This document shows positions 5,217 through 5,747 of a stretch of DNA of 5,747 nucleotides, in pieces; position 1 is the stretch's first letter, and the number at the start of each line of letters is the position of its first letter. The stretch spans positions 1-5,747 of the forward strand of contig JAFMJK010000144.1 of NCBI GenBank assembly GCA_017853515.1. The letters are read 5' to 3'. The stretch is from Chthoniobacterales bacterium. Its GTDB lineage: Bacteria; Verrucomicrobiota; Verrucomicrobiia; Chthoniobacterales; JACTMZ01. Both the position numbers and the translations under genes were made by a program. Under the pieces are notes generated by a model that did not search any database, was not told the origin of the DNA, and was given only the letters and a program-made list of their open reading frames with translations.

Positions 5217-5541
5217 CCGCCGCGCGCAGCGGCATGCCTAGGTAAACTTTGCGCCGGTCGACCCGCGGCAAATCCAGCGCGGCGAAGGTCTCACGGAAGA
5301 TCGGCTGCTCGTCGATGTCCAGCCCGAGCGGTCCGTGCCCGAGACCACGCACTGCCGACCGCGTGCTGTGCCACCAGTCGGCGTTGCCCGGTTTTTTCAG
5401 TTTGTGATCCGGTCGCACCGCAGCCCGCCGGTCAAATCCACGCGCACACATCCCGGCAAGCCCGATCCGGTTCCGCGCATTGCCGCGGCGGGGCCGCAGA
5501 GGCGATACCAAAGGTCGAAAGGTTTCAGTTTTTGAACCTGG
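5203..5541 (-). pseudogene. Possible frameshifted gene remnant, C-terminal part
   Basis: Two minus-strand frames join into one plausible protein. Upstream, to 5400, one frame reads KLKPFDLWYRLCGPAAAMRG, then TGSGLPGCVRVDLTGGLRCD, then RIT, and then meets a TGA at 5397-5399. The neighbouring frame takes over with KLKKPGNADWWHSTRSAVRG, then LGHGPLGLDIDEQPIFRETF, then AALDLPRVDRRKVYLGMPLR, to a TGA at 5203-5205. The second frame has a coding-like third-position GC of roughly 80 percent (hand estimate). The junction near 5400-5405 needs a single-base change and lies next to a six-T run (5392-5397). In the other frame the upstream half is Arg-rich and shadow-like. I do not recognise the protein. 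It has no proper start and its 5' side runs into the repeat at 5542-5606, suggesting truncation or decay. A sequencing error is the alternative. Confidence 0.45.
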
Positions 5542-5606
5542 GGTGGATCGCGATGTCCCATCGCGATTTTCGACTGAAATATCGCGCCGGGACGGCGCGA
5601 TCCACC
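5542..5606. repeat. Inverted pair of REP-like hairpin units
   Basis: Two 26-nt units lie head to head, 5542-5567 and 5581-5606, separated by 13 nt. Each starts GGTGGATCGCG when read inward and folds into an 8-bp stem with a GTCCC loop: ATCGCGAT/ATCGCGAT in the first, ATCGCGCC/GGCGCGAT in the second. The units differ at only four bases, which form two compensated base pairs. The outer 11-bp ends also pair with each other. This matches the layout of paired REP elements (BIME-like) in intergenic DNA. Confidence 0.8.
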
Positions 5607-5637
5607 TTGCCCGCCCCCTTCGTCTCAGGCTCCTCTC

Positions 5638-5664
5638 TTATCAGTGTCATCAGTGCTATCAGTG
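5638..5664. repeat. Three-copy 9-bp tandem repeat (consensus nnATCAGTG)
   Basis: TTATCAGTG, TCATCAGTG and CTATCAGTG follow each other without gaps, then GGTTAAATTC. The shape recalls dispersed noncoding repeats of the type 'ATCTGTG x3 GGTTAAA' that I remember from Verrucomicrobia and Planctomycetes intergenic regions; that link is from memory. The rest of 5607-5747 contains no gene I can support and is less GC-rich than the coding part. Confidence 0.7.
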
Positions 5665-5747
5665 GTTAAATTCTTCTGCATAGTTCCGGCTAATACCAAA
5701 CCAGAAAAGGATCCGGACTATCGAACAAGGTTTTGAGGGTAGGGACA

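Noticed and set aside
5638..5664. Start of a CRISPR array
   Set aside because: The repeats are 9 bp and contiguous, without spacers.
5335..5683. Two short plus-strand open frames at 5335-5535 and 5480-5683
   Set aside because: Arg/Pro/Ser-rich with no motif, and the second runs through the REP pair and tandem repeat.
5684..5712. Imperfect inverted repeat around AGTTCCGG and CCGGACT
   Set aside because: The stem is short, bulged and without a T run; it is expected by chance at this length.

Overview
The window looks like chromosomal DNA of a GC-rich bacterium. The gene set and protein flavour suggest the Verrucomicrobiota, perhaps near the Opitutales: a GuaB3-type IMP dehydrogenase, bL21/bL27 sequences of that style, a lipoprotein with PVC-like short helical repeats, and few Shine-Dalgarno sequences. 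This placement is inferred from protein appearance and no database search was run.

Layout. Positions 1-3351 on the minus strand hold a tightly packed gene run, transcribed right to left. It begins with exbB, then exbD, then a TonB-like protein, then a small membrane-anchored zinc-ribbon protein; each of these overlaps the next by 4 bp (ATGA). Then comes guaB3, 4 bp further on, and after a 61-bp gap the first codons of fabF, cut by the window edge. Upstream of exbB lie a GC-rich stem-loop and a clear rho-independent terminator, which ends the rplU-rpmA (bL21-bL27) operon at 3463-4036. rplU is divergent from a plus-strand lipoprotein gene (4154-4645), and the two candidate promoters share one -35 region. 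The lipoprotein is followed by a plus-strand gene with DUF2278-like features (4698-5216). The right end (5217-5747) has no intact gene. It holds what looks like a frameshifted gene remnant on the minus strand, a pair of inverted REP-like hairpins that differ only by compensatory changes, and a three-copy 9-bp tandem repeat.

How the genes may work together. ExbB, ExbD and the TonB-like protein form the inner-membrane motor that normally uses the proton motive force to power outer-membrane transport. Here the ExbD transmembrane Asp reads as Asn. In ExbB, the conserved Glu and the second Thr of the channel read as Gln and Ala. If the alignment is right, this is a motor-like complex with an altered or lost proton path. 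It is co-transcribed with a membrane zinc-ribbon protein and a purine-biosynthesis enzyme. This is the most unusual feature of the window. The rest is ordinary housekeeping content.
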